A stretch of DNA of 64,000 nt from Phycicoccus sp. Soil802 (GCF_001429605.1 NZ_LMSS01000002.1:538618-602617); one strand, 5' to 3'; counted from the first letter of the stretch, positions 1-14,957 are shown. Notes: generated by a model from the sequence alone, not told the origin. Numbers and translations are program-made.

Positions 1-170
1 AGCTGCTCACCGAGCAGCTGGGCGTGCCGGTCGTCGACGGCGTCGCGGCCGGGACCCTGCTGGCCGAGAGCGTCGTGCGGCTGGGGCTGCACCCCTCGAC
101 GCACGGCGAGCTCGCCCCGCCACCCCCGAAGGCCTACACCGGGGTGCTCAGCGGCTTCGGTCGCACCTGA
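1..170 (+). CDS. Asp/Glu/hydantoin racemase-like protein, C-terminal end only
   Basis: The window opens inside this gene. The frame read from base 3 to the TGA at 168-170 gives about 55 residues. It includes GVPVVDGVAAGTLLAESVV and the ending PKAYTGVLSGFGRT, which resemble the C-terminus of Asp/Glu/hydantoin (allantoin) racemases. In that family the region around VPVVDGV carries part of the active site, but the catalytic cysteines cannot be fully checked here. Its place directly upstream of xanthine dehydrogenase and guanine deaminase fits purine or hydantoin breakdown. A long palindrome follows directly after the stop. The family call rests on a short tail, so it is moderately sure. Confidence 0.6.
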   Translation, partial: LLTEQLGVPVVDGVAAGTLLAESVVRLGLHPSTHGELAPPPPKAYTGVLSGFGRT

Positions 171-231
171 CCCACTGGGTTCGAGGTAAACCCGCCGGGG
201 ATCCCCGGCGGGTTTACCTCGAACCAGTGGG
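171..231. repeat. 61-bp intergenic palindrome, copy A of a three-member family
   Basis: The two arms (171-200 and 203-231) pair almost perfectly around a central AT, with one bulged G. The core GTTCGAGGTAAACCCGCCGG recurs in changed form at 6554-6599 and 37614-37663. It begins directly after the racemase stop codon and lacks a T-tract, so it could be a factor-dependent terminator, an mRNA 3' stabiliser, or a mobile REP-like element. Confidence 0.85.
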
Positions 232-256
232 TGAAACAGTCGCCCCAAACCCTTGA

Positions 257-286
257 TTCAACAGTTTGTTGAGAAGTATCGTGTTC
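257..286 (+). promoter_or_regulatory. AT-rich dyad upstream of xdhA, candidate operator
   Basis: TTCAACA (257-263) and TGTTGAG (267-273) form a near-perfect dyad in a locally AT-rich stretch about 140 bases before the xdhA start. It is followed by AGTATCGTGTTC. That last string is partly alike to the CGTATCATGGAAC string, read on the minus strand, in the aceB/iclR intergenic region. A shared IclR-type regulator is possible but unproven. Confidence 0.4.
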
Positions 287-413
287 AGGAACCAACGACA
301 GGGCCGTCGTTCGGCATGGATAACCGGCGGACCCACTCCTGTCAGCAACCATGCCCCCTGGCGGTGACGCCTGGGGGATGATGGTCCCCAAGGACGGGGC
401 GACGGGAGTAGAG

Positions 414-1957
414 ATGGCGCCAGCCGACACCCACGCTGTTGACGAGCTTCACGCTGTTGGAGAGCACCGGGTCACGGTGAACGGCGCGCCCCGCGCGCTC
501 GACGGCACCGACCCGAGCACGACGATCCTCGACTGGCTCAGGGCCCAGGGCCTGACCGGTGCCAAGGAGGGCTGCGCCGAGGGGGAGTGCGGCGCCTGCT
601 CGATCATGGTGGCTCGTCCCACCGAGGGGTCGGGCACCCAGTGGACGGCCATCAACGCGTGCCTCGTGCCGGTCGCCGCGCTCGACGGCCAGGAGGTCGT
701 CACCTCCGAAGGGCTCGGCCGTCCCGACGCGCTCCACCCGGTGCAGCGCGAGATGGCGGTCCGCGGCGGGTCGCAGTGTGGCTACTGCACGCCGGGCTTC
801 ATCTGCAGCATGGCCGCTGAGTACTACCGCGAGGGTCGCTGCGCCCCTACTGCCGCGACTCCGGACCCGTCTCAGAACGGCCACGAGCCTGCCGCCACGG
901 CAAACGACCCCGGCAACGCACCGGACCACGAGCACGGACCCAACGGGTTCGACCTGCACGCCCTGTCGGGCAACCTCTGTCGCTGCACGGGCTACCGGCC
1001 GATCCGCGACGCCGCCTACGCCCTCGGCGCGCCCGCTGACGACGACCCGTATGCCGCGCGGCTGGCCGCCGCCCCGCCCGCAGCCCGTGCCACCCGGCTC
1101 GACGGCGCCACGGGCACCTACGCGCGCCCCGGGGACCTCACCGAGGCGCTCTCCCTCCTGGCCGACCACCCCGACGCCGTCCTCGTGGCCGGCGCCACCG
1201 ACTGGGGCGTCGAGGTCAACATCCGGGGCGCGCGCACCCCGTTCGCGATCGGCATCGACCGACTGCCCGAGCTCCGGACACTGTCGGTCGGTGACGACTC
1301 CGTCGAGATCGGCGCCGCCCTCAGCCTGAGCGAGGTCGAGCGCGGCCTGGCGGGGCGGGTCCCGTTGCTGGACAAGATGTTCCCGCAGTTCGCCTCTCGA
1401 CTGATCCGCAATGGCGCGACCATCGGCGGCAACCTCGGCACCGGGTCTCCCATCGGCGACACCCCGCCCGCGCTGCTCGCGCTGGAAGCCCTGGTCGTGC
1501 TCGCGTCGGCCGACGGCGAGCGCGAGGTGCCCCTGGCCGACTACTTCACCGGCTACCGCCAGACCGTCAAGCGCGAGGGCGAGCTCATCCGCGCCGTGCG
1601 GATCCCGTTGCCGCTCAGTGAGGTCACCGCCTTCCACAAGATCGCCAAGCGCCGGTTCGACGACATCTCCAGCGTGGCGGTCGGCTTCGCGCTCGACCTC
1701 CGCGAGGGGGTCGTCACCAAGGCGCGCATCGGCCTCGGCGGCGTCGCCGCCACCCCCATCCGGGCGCTGGCCACCGAGGCCGCGCTCGAGGGCCGGGCGT
1801 GGAGCGCTGACGTCGTCCGAGAGGCGGCAGCGGTGATGCGCGCCGAAGGCACGCCCATGGACGACCACCGCGCCAGCGCGGCATACCGCACGGCGACGCT
1901 CGGCACCGCGCTCCTGAAGCTCCATGCCGAGACCGCGACGCAGCAGGAGGTCGGAGC

Positions 1958-1961
<4 letters not shown>
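414..1961 (+). CDS. xdhA: Xanthine dehydrogenase small subunit (2Fe-2S and FAD)
   Basis: This is the electron-transfer subunit of a molybdenum hydroxylase that oxidises hypoxanthine and xanthine to urate. A plant-ferredoxin-type 2Fe-2S site has Cys 54, 59, 62 and 83 (GCAEGECGACS). The second cluster uses CGYC near 122-125 and CRC near 188-190. The FAD-binding domain begins around residue 230 (LVAGATDWG). About 35 extra low-complexity residues lie between the two halves of the second cluster. I prefer the ATG at 414, which has a weak GGGAG 5 bases before it; in-frame ATGs at 351, 378 and 381 would add up to 21 residues. The gene overlaps xdhB by 4 nt. Length from 414 is 515 aa. Confidence 0.93.
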
Positions 1962-4410
<2,449 letters not shown>

Positions 4411-4414
<4 letters not shown>

Positions 4415-5232
4415 CCATTGAGTGGCTGTCTGCCGTCGAGCGGTTGCGCCGTGAGCGCCGACCCGGTGTCCTGGTGACGCTGACGTCGGTGCGGGGGCAC
4501 TCGCCGCGCGAGGCCGGAGCCAAGATGGTCGTCGGCGTGGGTGCGACGTGGGGCAGCATCGGCGGGGGCAACCTCGAGGCCACCGCGGTCACCAGGGCTC
4601 GCGCGATGCTCGCCGAGGGGGCGGCCGCGCCCGAGCAGATCTCGTTGTCCCTCAACGACAAGGCGCCAGCCGAGCACGGCCAACAGTGCTGCGGGGGCGA
4701 GGTGCAGATCCTGCTCGAACCGCTCGCGGTGGTGCCTGCGGTCGCGATCTTCGGGATCGGCCACGTCGGTCTCGAGCTCGCCCGCATCCTCGCCCGACAC
4801 GACCTCGAGCTGCACCTCGTCGACTCCCGCGCCGACCAGCTGGGTCACGACCGGCTCGGCGTGCTCGACGACTCGACGGCCCGGGTGCACGTCCACCACG
4901 CGCCGGTCCCCGAGCTCGTCCTCGGCCAGGTGCCCCAGGGCACGCACGTCCTGGTGATGACGCACGACCACGCGGAAGATGCGGCCCTGTGCGACGGCGC
5001 CCTGCGCTGCGCGCACCTCGGGTCGATCGGGCTCATCGGCTCGTCTGCCAAGTGGTCGCGTTTCCGTCAGCGCCTTGCGGCAGAGGGACATTCGGACGCC
5101 GACCTCTCGCGCATCCAGACCCCCATCGGGCTCCCCGACCTCACTGGCAAGGACCCGGCCACGATCGCGCTGGGTGTCGCTGCCGACCTGGTCCGCGTGT
5201 TCGAGTCGGAGACGTCGAAGGTCGCCCGATGA
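4411..5232 (+). CDS. xdhC: XdhC molybdenum cofactor insertion/sulfuration factor
   Basis: XdhC proteins bind molybdenum cofactor and help load its sulfurated form into xanthine dehydrogenase. The 273-aa product has the N-terminal XdhC/CoxI region (VTLTSVRGHSPREAGAKMVV, then GSIGGGNLEA), the CCGG motif with paired cysteines (QQCCGGEVQI), and a C-terminal Rossmann half starting at AVAIFGIGHVG. The GTG start at 4411 overlaps the xdhB stop. The same frame stays open upstream inside xdhB, but only the 4411 start gives a family-sized protein. The stop overlaps the guaD ATG. Confidence 0.92.
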
Positions 5233-6539
5233 CGCTCTTCCGGGCCACCGTGCTCGACACCCCGGACGACCCCTTCGAGGGTGGGTCGCTCCGGGCCCAG
5301 GACGACTGCGGGCTGCTCGTCGAGCGTGGCGTGATCGTCGCTCGCGGCGACTTCGTGACGCTACGGGCAGAGCACCCCGACGAGGACGTCCTCGACCTGC
5401 GTGAGGGCATGGTCCTGCCCGGACTGGTCGACACCCACGTCCACTTCCCGCAGGTGCGGGTCATCGGTGGCCTCGGGATGCCGCTGCTCGACTGGCTCGA
5501 CCAGTGCGCCCTCCCCGAGGAGATGCGGCTGGCCGACGTCGACATGGCCCGTGGAGTGGCCCGGGACTTCGTCACCGGGCTCGTCGACGCAGGCACCACC
5601 ACGGCCCTCGTGTTCGGGTCGCACTTCGCCTCCGCGGTCGACGTGATGTTCGAGGCGGCCGACCTGTGGGGTCTGCGGGTCACCACCGGGCTGGTCACCT
5701 CCGACCGGATCCTGCCCGAGCCGCTGCTCACCACACCCGAGCGGGCCTACCAGGAGTCCCGTGACCTCGCCTCACGCTGGCACGGCAAGGGTCGCCTCCG
5801 GTATGCCGTGACACCTCGCTTCTCGTTGTCTGCGAGCGACGCGATCCTCGAGTCCTGCGCCGCGACGTTCGGCGAGGTCGACGGCTCCTGGTTCACCTCC
5901 CACGTCAACGAGAACACCGCCGAGGTGAAGGAGGTCGCCGAGCTGTTCGGCGGCGCCTCCTACGTCGACACCTACGACCGCCACGGACTCGTGACGCCGC
6001 GCTCGGTGCTGGCCCACAACGTGCACCCGACCGACCCCGAGCTGGCCACCCTCGCCGCGCGAGGGGCCTCCGTCGCGCACTGCCCGACCAGCAACTCCGC
6101 CCTCGGCAGCGGGCTCTTCCCCCTGCGCCGTCACGTCGAGGCGGGCGTGCAGGTCGCCATGGGGTCGGATGTCGGTGCGGGCACCGGTTTCTCGATGCTC
6201 AAGGAGGGTCTGCAGGCCTACTTCATGCAGCGCCTGCTGGGTGACGAAGGACTGCCCCTCACCTCGGCGCACCTGCTCTGGCTGTGCACCTCGGCCGGGG
6301 CTCGTGCGCTCGGGCTCGACCACGAGGTGGGCGACCTGTCGGTGGGCAAGCAGTTCGACGCGATCTGGCTGCTGCCCGAGGCCGGCGACCCGCTGGCCGT
6401 CGGGCTCGGGAACGCCAAGTCGGCCGACGACGCGCTCTCGAAGGTCTTCGCGCTCGGCACCACCTCCGACATCGGCGGCGTGTGGGTCGGGGGCGACCAG
6501 ATCGCCGCCGGTCGCTGGCGGATGCCCCGCCGCACCTGA
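5229..6539 (+). CDS. guaD: Guanine deaminase
   Basis: This cytosolic amidohydrolase would deaminate guanine to xanthine, the substrate of the enzyme encoded just upstream. The metal-binding signature PGLVDTHVHFPQ lies near residue 64-75, followed by a His in FTSHVNE, one in VLAHNVH, and the late Asp in MGSDVGAGTGFS. Length is 436 aa, normal for the family. The ATG overlaps the xdhC stop by 4 nt, making a tight xdhA-B-C-guaD operon. Transcription probably ends at the palindrome that begins 15 bases after the stop. Confidence 0.92.
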   Translation: MTLFRATVLDTPDDPFEGGSLRAQDDCGLLVERGVIVARGDFVTLRAEHPDEDVLDLREGMVLPGLVDTHVHFPQVRVIGGLGMPLLDWLDQCALPEEMRLADVDMARGVARDFVTGLVDAGTTTALVFGSHFASAVDVMFEAADLWGLRVTTGLVTSDRILPEPLLTTPERAYQESRDLASRWHGKGRLRYAVTPRFSLSASDAILESCAATFGEVDGSWFTSHVNENTAEVKEVAELFGGASYVDTYDRHGLVTPRSVLAHNVHPTDPELATLAARGASVAHCPTSNSALGSGLFPLRRHVEAGVQVAMGSDVGAGTGFSMLKEGLQAYFMQRLLGDEGLPLTSAHLLWLCTSAGARALGLDHEVGDLSVGKQFDAIWLLPEAGDPLAVGLGNAKSADDALSKVFALGTTSDIGGVWVGGDQIAAGRWRMPRRT

Positions 6540-6553
6540 CGATCCTGCTTCCC

Positions 6554-6599
6554 GTTCGATGTGAACACGCCGGGGAACCCCGGCGTGTTCACATCGAAC
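6554..6599. repeat. 46-bp intergenic palindrome, copy B of the family
   Basis: GTTCGATGTGAACACGCCGG on the left pairs fully with the right arm; the arms are 22 bp each around AA. It sits between convergent guaD and aceB, only 3 bases from the aceB stop, so it can serve both transcripts. Compared with copy A, the arm changes are compensated on both sides, so the stem rather than the sequence is what is kept. Confidence 0.85.
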
Positions 6600-6602
6600 C
6601 GC

Positions 6603-8246
<1,644 letters not shown>

Positions 8247-8301
8247 GCGCATCCTCGGGAGAAGTCAGTGGTGTCGCGTGCCGCGGTGGCGGCTCACGGA
8301 C

Positions 8302-8333
8302 TAGGATTGTTCCATGATACGAAATCTTCTTCT
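8302..8333. promoter_or_regulatory. aceB/iclR divergent control region with candidate IclR operator
   Basis: The plus strand has a TAGGAT box (8302-8307). The minus strand reads GATTTCGTATCATGGAACAA, an AT-rich block with TTC/GAA ends of the kind IclR/AllR regulators bind in actinobacteria. The TAGGAT box lies exactly 6 bases before an ATG at 8314 that opens a 16-codon frame ending on the iclR start. Confidence 0.5.
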
Positions 8334-8360
8334 CATTCGGGAAGGACTGGGGAGAGATAT

Positions 8361-9161
8361 ATGAGCACCGAACCGACCGTCGAGGACGCCTCGACGCCTG
8401 CCCCCAGGACCGGCGGTGGCGTCCAGTCGCTCGAGCGCGCGTTCGCCATCCTCGAGACGATGGCCGACGCCGGCGGCGTCATCAGCCTGTCGCAGCTCGC
8501 GAACGACGCGCAGCTGCCCCTGCCGACCATCCACCGCCTCGTGCGGACCCTCGTCGACCTCGGTTACGTCCGGCAGGAGGCCTCGCGCCAGTACTCGCTC
8601 GGACCGCGCCTGATCCGCCTCGGGGAGACGACCTCGCGGATGGTCAGCCGGTGGGCGCGGCCCCACATGGAGCGGCTGGCCCACGAGCTCGGTGAGTCGG
8701 TCAACCTCGCGATGCTCGACGGTGACCAGGTGGTCTACATCGGCCAGGTGATGGCCAGCCGCAACTCGATGCGCATGTTCACCGAGGTCGGTCGCCGGGT
8801 GCTGCCGCACTCCACCGGGGTCGGCAAGGCGATCATGGCCGGCATGGACCCTGAGGCGGTGCAGGCGATCCTCGCCCGCACCGGTATGCCGGCCCGTACC
8901 GAGCACACGATCACCGACCCCGAGGCCTTCGCGGCCGAGCTGGGGCGCACCCGCGAGCGCGGCTATGCCCTCGACGAGGGCGAGCAGGAGGTCGGCGTGC
9001 GCTGCGTCGCCGTCGCCATCCCGGGCTCGCCGCAGCCGTTGGCCCTGTCGGTGTCCGGTCCGCTGCCGCGGATGACCGACTCGTTCGTCGAGGGCGCGGC
9101 CGGCCCGATGCACGCCGTGGCGGCAGCGATCTCGGCGGAGATGCGGGGCGCGACGGCCTAG
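8361..9161 (+). CDS. IclR-family transcriptional regulator (AllR-like)
   Basis: The 266-aa protein has the IclR layout. A winged helix-turn-helix covers about residues 20-85 (SLERAFAILETMADAGG, then LPTIHRLVRTLVDLGYV). The effector domain follows, with the typical HSTGVGKAIMA and GVRCVAVAI segments. Such regulators sense small acids such as glyoxylate or allantoate and usually repress. Its position, divergent from malate synthase and near the xanthine dehydrogenase operon, suggests control of both, but that is inferred. The start at 8361 has GGGGAGAG upstream; the same frame is open further upstream without family similarity. Confidence 0.88.
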   Translation: MSTEPTVEDASTPAPRTGGGVQSLERAFAILETMADAGGVISLSQLANDAQLPLPTIHRLVRTLVDLGYVRQEASRQYSLGPRLIRLGETTSRMVSRWARPHMERLAHELGESVNLAMLDGDQVVYIGQVMASRNSMRMFTEVGRRVLPHSTGVGKAIMAGMDPEAVQAILARTGMPARTEHTITDPEAFAAELGRTRERGYALDEGEQEVGVRCVAVAIPGSPQPLALSVSGPLPRMTDSFVEGAAGPMHAVAAAISAEMRGATA

Positions 9162-9173
9162 CCCCGACCGCTG

Positions 9174-9231
9174 CCGCCCTGTTGGTAGCGAAACACCCGG
9201 ATTTCGGGAAGTTTCGCTACCAACAGGGCGG
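9174..9231. terminator. 21-bp stem hairpin after iclR
   Basis: Perfect 21-bp arms (9174-9194 and 9211-9231, starting CCGCCCTGTTGGTAG) enclose a 16-base loop that can itself form CCCG/CGGG. It lies 13 bases after the iclR stop. No T-run follows, so it may be a structural or non-canonical terminator. Confidence 0.65.
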
Positions 9232-9342
9232 TCGGTGACCGGAGGTCAGCATCGGGCGAACGGTTGCCTTCCGTGGGGTGAACAGTGGTGCCAGAGGCCG
9301 TTTTCCGCGCTTCTGGCCTCCCGCACCCGGCACGCTGGTGTC

Positions 9343-10146
9343 ATGGCCTACGGCTCCGAGCTCGGACCCATCGCCCTCGCCCACCGCGGAGGTGCCGCCC
9401 TCGCGCCCGAGAACACGCTGACCGCCTTTGGTCTGGCGACCGCCCTCGGCATCCGCTACCTCGAGACCGACGTCCGCATCACCGCCGACGGTCAGCTCGC
9501 CTGCTTCCACGACGCGACCCTCGACCGGGTCACGGACGGACGTGGCCCGGTCGCGCGGCATACCCTCGCGCAGCTGCGGCAGCTGCGCGTCCTGGAGCGC
9601 GAACCGATCCCGACGCTGACCGAGGCCCTCGAAGCCTTCCCCGACGCCAGGTTCACGGTCGACCTCAAGGAGCGGTCCGCCGTTGGCGCACTCACGAAGG
9701 TGTTGCAGCACAAGGACTTCCGTGAGCGGGTCTGCATTGCGGGCGCCTGGGACGGCTGCCTCGACGTCGTGCGCGCGCAGGTGCCGGGCGTGCGGACCGC
9801 CCTGGGCTGGCGCGCGCTGGCCGCAGTGGTCACCTGCGCGCGTGCCGGTATGCCGCCCGCTCGCCGGTTCGCGACCGCAGAGTTCCTGCACGTGCCGGAC
9901 CGGCTGGGGCGGGTGCAGGTGTTCGTCGAACGCCTGGTGACGGGCGCGCACGGGATCGGGGTCAAGGTCGTGGTCTGGACGGTCAACGACCAGCCCTCGA
10001 TGGTGCGGCTCCTCGATGCCGGGGTGGACGGGATCATCACCGACCGACCGGACCTGCTGCGCGAGGTGCTCGTCGCGCGCGGCGAGTGGATCCCGATGCC
10101 GGTCTCACCCACCACCTCCGCCGCCCGGGGCTCGCTGGCCGGCTGA
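9343..10146 (+). CDS. Glycerophosphodiester phosphodiesterase
   Basis: The enzyme would hydrolyse glycerophosphodiesters to glycerol-3-phosphate and an alcohol. The 267-aa protein shows the GDPD TIM-barrel signature: AHRGGAALAPENTLTAF near residue 13, ETDVRITADG near 45 with metal-binding acids, and the catalytic His in CFHDATLDRVT. There is no signal peptide, so it is likely cytosolic. The start ATG follows no clear ribosome site; leaderless translation is possible. Its nearest neighbours are transcribed separately. Confidence 0.88.
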   Translation: MAYGSELGPIALAHRGGAALAPENTLTAFGLATALGIRYLETDVRITADGQLACFHDATLDRVTDGRGPVARHTLAQLRQLRVLEREPIPTLTEALEAFPDARFTVDLKERSAVGALTKVLQHKDFRERVCIAGAWDGCLDVVRAQVPGVRTALGWRALAAVVTCARAGMPPARRFATAEFLHVPDRLGRVQVFVERLVTGAHGIGVKVVVWTVNDQPSMVRLLDAGVDGIITDRPDLLREVLVARGEWIPMPVSPTTSAARGSLAG

Positions 10147-10157
10147 GGCCGCAACGC

Positions 10158-10193
10158 CCGAGCGCCCGTCCCACTGGTGGGACGAGCGCTCGG
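10158..10193. terminator. Hairpin between convergent genes
   Basis: CCGAGCGC and GTCCCAC pair with GTGGGAC and GCGCTCGG around a 2-base loop, with one small internal bulge. It lies 12 bases after the phosphodiesterase stop and 19 bases from the stop of the opposing gene, so it probably works in both directions. Confidence 0.65.
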
Positions 10194-10211
10194 AGCAATG
10201 CTGGACCTCGC

Positions 10212-10658
10212 TCAGGTCAGGCGCTGGAGGGCCTTGACCTCGTCGCGCGCGGTCACGATCGCCGCGTGCTGCTGCTGGACCACGGCGCGGAAGCCGTCGC
10301 TGAGGTCGTCCTCCGCGAGCGCCTTCTCGTACTCCGACACTGCGTGGTCCTCGCCCGTGACAGCGGCCCCGAGGACGCCGGAGGCATCGTCGCCGGTCAG
10401 CGCGTCCTTGAGTGCGAGCCACCCACGGTGCAGGGTGCCGGCAACCGAGCCGCTCTCGTCGACGTCCTCACCGTAGGCGTGACCCATGGCCACGATGTCG
10501 CGGGCGAAGGCGGCGCGCTGCTCGGAGAGACGCTCCAACGTCGCGGCGACCTCGGGGCTGTCGCTGTCACGCAGCTTCTCGGCTGCGGACGCGAAGCCCT
10601 TCCGGCCGTCCTTGAGGGTCTCCACGAGGTCCTTGGCGACCTTCTCGTCAGCAGACAT
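10212..10658 (-). CDS. PA2169-type (DUF2383-like) four-helix protein
   Basis: A 148-aa soluble, almost entirely helical acidic protein. The pattern LVETLKDGRKGFASAAEKL, then HRGWLALKDALTG and AVSEYEKALAEDDL resembles PA2169/DUF2383 proteins, a ferritin-like helical-bundle group of unknown function often linked to stress. The ATG at 10658 is chosen because AAAGGAG lies about 8 bases upstream; a start ten codons earlier has no such site. It stands alone, convergent with the phosphodiesterase gene. Confidence 0.7.
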   Translation of the reverse strand: MSADEKVAKDLVETLKDGRKGFASAAEKLRDSDSPEVAATLERLSEQRAAFARDIVAMGHAYGEDVDESGSVAGTLHRGWLALKDALTGDDASGVLGAAVTGEDHAVSEYEKALAEDDLSDGFRAVVQQQHAAIVTARDEVKALQRLT

Positions 10659-10802
10659 GGTTCGTTCTCCTTTGATCGGTGATGGCACTTCACCGGGGGC
10701 CTACCCGCACCGTCCCCTCCCAAACCCCACGGGGCAGGGACGCGACGGGCGCGGAGCCGATCAGGACGGGGATCGTCCGCAACCGCCGGTAGCGTGCGAG
10801 GC

Positions 10803-11174
10803 ATGGCCATCGCACGCTTCCCCAGCATCGTCCTCGACTGTCCCGACCCGTTGGCGCTCGCCACCTTCTACGGAGCGATGCTCGACTGGGCGGTCGACAC
10901 CGCCAACTTCGACGCGTCGGACGGGTGGATCGACGTGAAGGCCGACTACGGCCAGTGCCTGTCGTTCCAGGGCGTCGAGGACTACAAGGCGCCGATCTGG
11001 CCGGGTCAGGACGTGCCGCAGCAGATGCACCTCGACGTCGTCGTCGACGACCTCGACACCGCCGAGGCGGCCGTGATCGCCCTCGGCGCGACGAAGCACG
11101 CGCAGCAGCCGGGCACGACCTTCCGGGTCATGCTCGACCCGGCCGGCCACCCGTTCTGCCTCTGCACCAGCTGA
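10803..11174 (+). CDS. VOC-superfamily (glyoxalase-like) protein
   Basis: The 123-aa single-domain protein has the paired beta-alpha-beta modules of the vicinal oxygen chelate fold: IVLDCPDPLALATFYGAMLDW at the start and MHLDVVVDDLDTAEAAVIAL, then LDPAGHPFCLCTS, in the second half. This arrangement is typical of actinobacterial Glyoxalase_6-type proteins with unknown substrate. A TAGCGT box at 10790-10795 lies 7 bases before the ATG and there is no Shine-Dalgarno, so the mRNA is probably leaderless. An in-frame GTG at 10794 falls inside that box and is unlikely. Confidence 0.8.
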   Translation: MAIARFPSIVLDCPDPLALATFYGAMLDWAVDTANFDASDGWIDVKADYGQCLSFQGVEDYKAPIWPGQDVPQQMHLDVVVDDLDTAEAAVIALGATKHAQQPGTTFRVMLDPAGHPFCLCTS

Positions 11175-11209
11175 CGGCCGCACCCGAGCCGACGGCCGCC
11201 TGCCGCCTG

Positions 11210-11292
11210 CCGCCGAACGATCAGCTCGGTCGGTCAGGCGCCAGGGCCGTGCTCACCGCCGCCGGACGACGCGCGACCTGATCGTTCGGCGG
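11210..11292. terminator. 15-bp inverted repeat between convergent VOC gene and acsA
   Basis: CCGCCGAACGATCAG (11210-11224) and its exact complement (11278-11292) flank 53 bases. It fills the gap between convergent stops at 11174 and 11300, so a bidirectional 3' role is likely. The long loop makes a classic terminator doubtful. Confidence 0.5.
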
Positions 11293-11299
11293 TCAGCAG

Positions 11300-13261
<1,962 letters not shown>

Positions 13262-13424
13262 GGTGGTTCCTCCTGGCGGCATCGGCAGGCAACTCTCGCG
13301 GCAGTGCGTTCGAGGTCGCGGTGACCACCCCAGCCAACCTGCATCCGGCCCGCGCATCAAGGGGAGTGGTCGCGATGATCGGTCGGCGGACGCTGCGAGC
13401 GGCCAACGGCTAGCCTTGGGCGCC

Positions 13425-14312
13425 GTGAGCACCCCCACGAGCGCCACCCCGGCTGCCGGTTCCGGCGCCCCGTCCCAGCACCCCCTCGACCGGGGGCGGG
13501 CCCTGGCCGGCAAGGTCTGGCCCGAGGTGGCGCTGCTGCTCGCGGCCCTGCTTTGGTGGCCGGTCGGGTTCGCGGGAGTGACCTCGTGGCTGCACCTGCC
13601 GCTCAGCGTCTTCGACGGTGACGTGCTCTTCCTGGGCGCGACCGCTGCGGCAGCCTCGGTCTCGCTGTTGGTGCGCTCGCCGTGGCCCCGCTTCGCGATC
13701 GTGGTCGTGCTCAGCGGTCTCGGGTGGTTGCTCGACGCCCCGGCGGCTGACGAGTACCCGCACGAGAGGGTGGTCCTCGCGGTGCTGCTCGGGGCAGCCG
13801 CGTTCCTCGGCGTCGTGCTCGGCGCTCGTGGGTCCAAAGGCCCCGTGGCTGCTGCCACCGTGCTGGTCGTGGTCGCTGGCCTGTCGCCGGCCTCCTGGCC
13901 GACCGAGGCGGCCGTCGCCGTGGCGCTCGCCCTTCCCTTCGCCGTCGCCACGTGGCAGCGGGTCGCCCCCACCATCCTCTCGGTGGCCCGGCTGGTCGTG
14001 ACCTGGCTGCTCTTCGCCCTGCTCGCCCGTGCCCTGCAGCACGGCTGGGACGTGCTCCGCCCCGGGACCGGCGGTGGGCTGACCCTGCGCGAGCAGGCCA
14101 GGCGCGTCGCCGAACCTGCCTGGGACTTCGTCCGCACCCAGTGGTGGACCTACTCCCAGGCGCGGCTGCAGGACCTGCTGCCCTGGCTCTGGCTCGCCTT
14201 GGGGGTGGCGGTCGTGCTCGTCGTCGTGCGGGTCGTGACCGCCCGTCTCGTGGCCGACCGCAAGCGGAAGGCCGCGGCACTGGACGAGGAGCGGATCGCC
14301 CGCCGGAGCTGA
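13425..14312 (+). CDS. Multi-pass membrane protein, unknown
   Basis: I do not recognise this 295-aa protein. After a Ser/Pro/Ala-rich N-terminus of about 25 residues it has roughly seven to eight hydrophobic segments. A loop around residues 215-260 contains [20 protein letters not shown], and one last membrane segment ([19 protein letters not shown]) leads into a basic, charged tail. It is divergent from acsA. The GTG at 13425 follows a TAGCCT box by 8 bases with no ribosome site, which suggests a leaderless transcript. No catalytic motif is visible. Confidence 0.7.
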   Translation: MSTPTSATPAAGSGAPSQHPLDRGRALAGKVWPEVALLLAALLWWPVGFAGVTSWLHLPLSVFDGDVLFLGATAAAASVSLLVRSPWPRFAIVVVLSGLGWLLDAPAADEYPHERVVLAVLLGAAAFLGVVLGARGSKGPVAAATVLVVVAGLSPASWPTEAAVAVALALPFAVATWQRVAPTILSVARLVVTWLLFALLARALQHGWDVLRPGTGGGLTLREQARRVAEPAWDFVRTQWWTYSQARLQDLLPWLWLALGVAVVLVVVRVVTARLVADRKRKAAALDEERIARRS

Positions 14313-14351
14313 CCGGCCGGCCCGCGTGGGTGTCCAACCGATCGACGTGGC

Positions 14352-14385
14352 TGAGCGGCCGGACCCGTTCGGACCCGACCGCTCA
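14352..14385. terminator. Hairpin between convergent genes
   Basis: TGAGCGGCCGGACCCG pairs with CGGACCCGACCGCTCA through one mismatch and some G-T pairs. It lies midway between the stops of the membrane protein (14312) and the AMIN-like gene (14397). Confidence 0.55.
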
Positions 14386-14396
14386 CCCCGCTCGGC

Positions 14397-14957
14397 TCAC
14401 CAGTGGTGGGCCACGTCGATGACGAGTCGGCTCGTCGTGGCGTCCTGGATCGTGAAGACGCGGAAGGGGAGCCGCGCCCGGACGCCCAGGCCCAGGCTGG
14501 TGTAGCCCTCGAAGCTGCTGTCCCACTTGACCTGGCGGAAGGTGGTGTAGCCCGTGACGTTGACCATCTCGTTCGGGTTCCGCGGGGTGTAGGTAGGAGC
14601 CCCGGTGGCCGGGTTGTAGGCGGGGGAGTTGACCGTGACCTGCAGCTTGCCGGCGCCGCGCAGCGAGATCGGCAGCCCGGACGCCTGCCCGGTGAACGTC
14701 TTGACGTACCTGACGGTGTAGCCGGGCGACTTGCCCTTGAGGTCGATGACCAGGCGGTCGAAGCAGGCGTGCCGGCCGGAGCGGACGCCCGTGACGGAGC
14801 CTGTCGGGGCCAACGCCTTCGTCTTGGCGAGCGAACCCCAGGTGATGCCGCAGTACGGAGCGGCCTGCGCCGAGGTGGTGGCCGTGGTGGCCGGGACGGC
14901 CCCGACGAGTGCGGCGACGAGGAGCGATCGGACGATCGCGGTGCGGGTGATGTTCAT
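14397..14957 (-). CDS. Secreted AMIN-like domain protein
   Basis: A 186-aa exported protein. Residues 1-33 form a Sec signal peptide (RSLLVAALVGAVPATTA, then an AQA-A cleavage-like site). The rest resembles the AMIN-like domain found in secreted actinobacterial proteins: HACFDRLVIDLKG, then VRYVKTFTG and a C-terminal TSRLVIDVAHHW. Two Cys (CGITW and HACFD) could form a disulfide outside the cell. A strong GGAAGGAGG ribosome site precedes the ATG. Function is unknown; AMIN domains usually contact the cell envelope. Confidence 0.72.
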   Translation of the reverse strand: MNITRTAIVRSLLVAALVGAVPATTATTSAQAAPYCGITWGSLAKTKALAPTGSVTGVRSGRHACFDRLVIDLKGKSPGYTVRYVKTFTGQASGLPISLRGAGKLQVTVNSPAYNPATGAPTYTPRNPNEMVNVTGYTTFRQVKWDSSFEGYTSLGLGVRARLPFRVFTIQDATTSRLVIDVAHHW

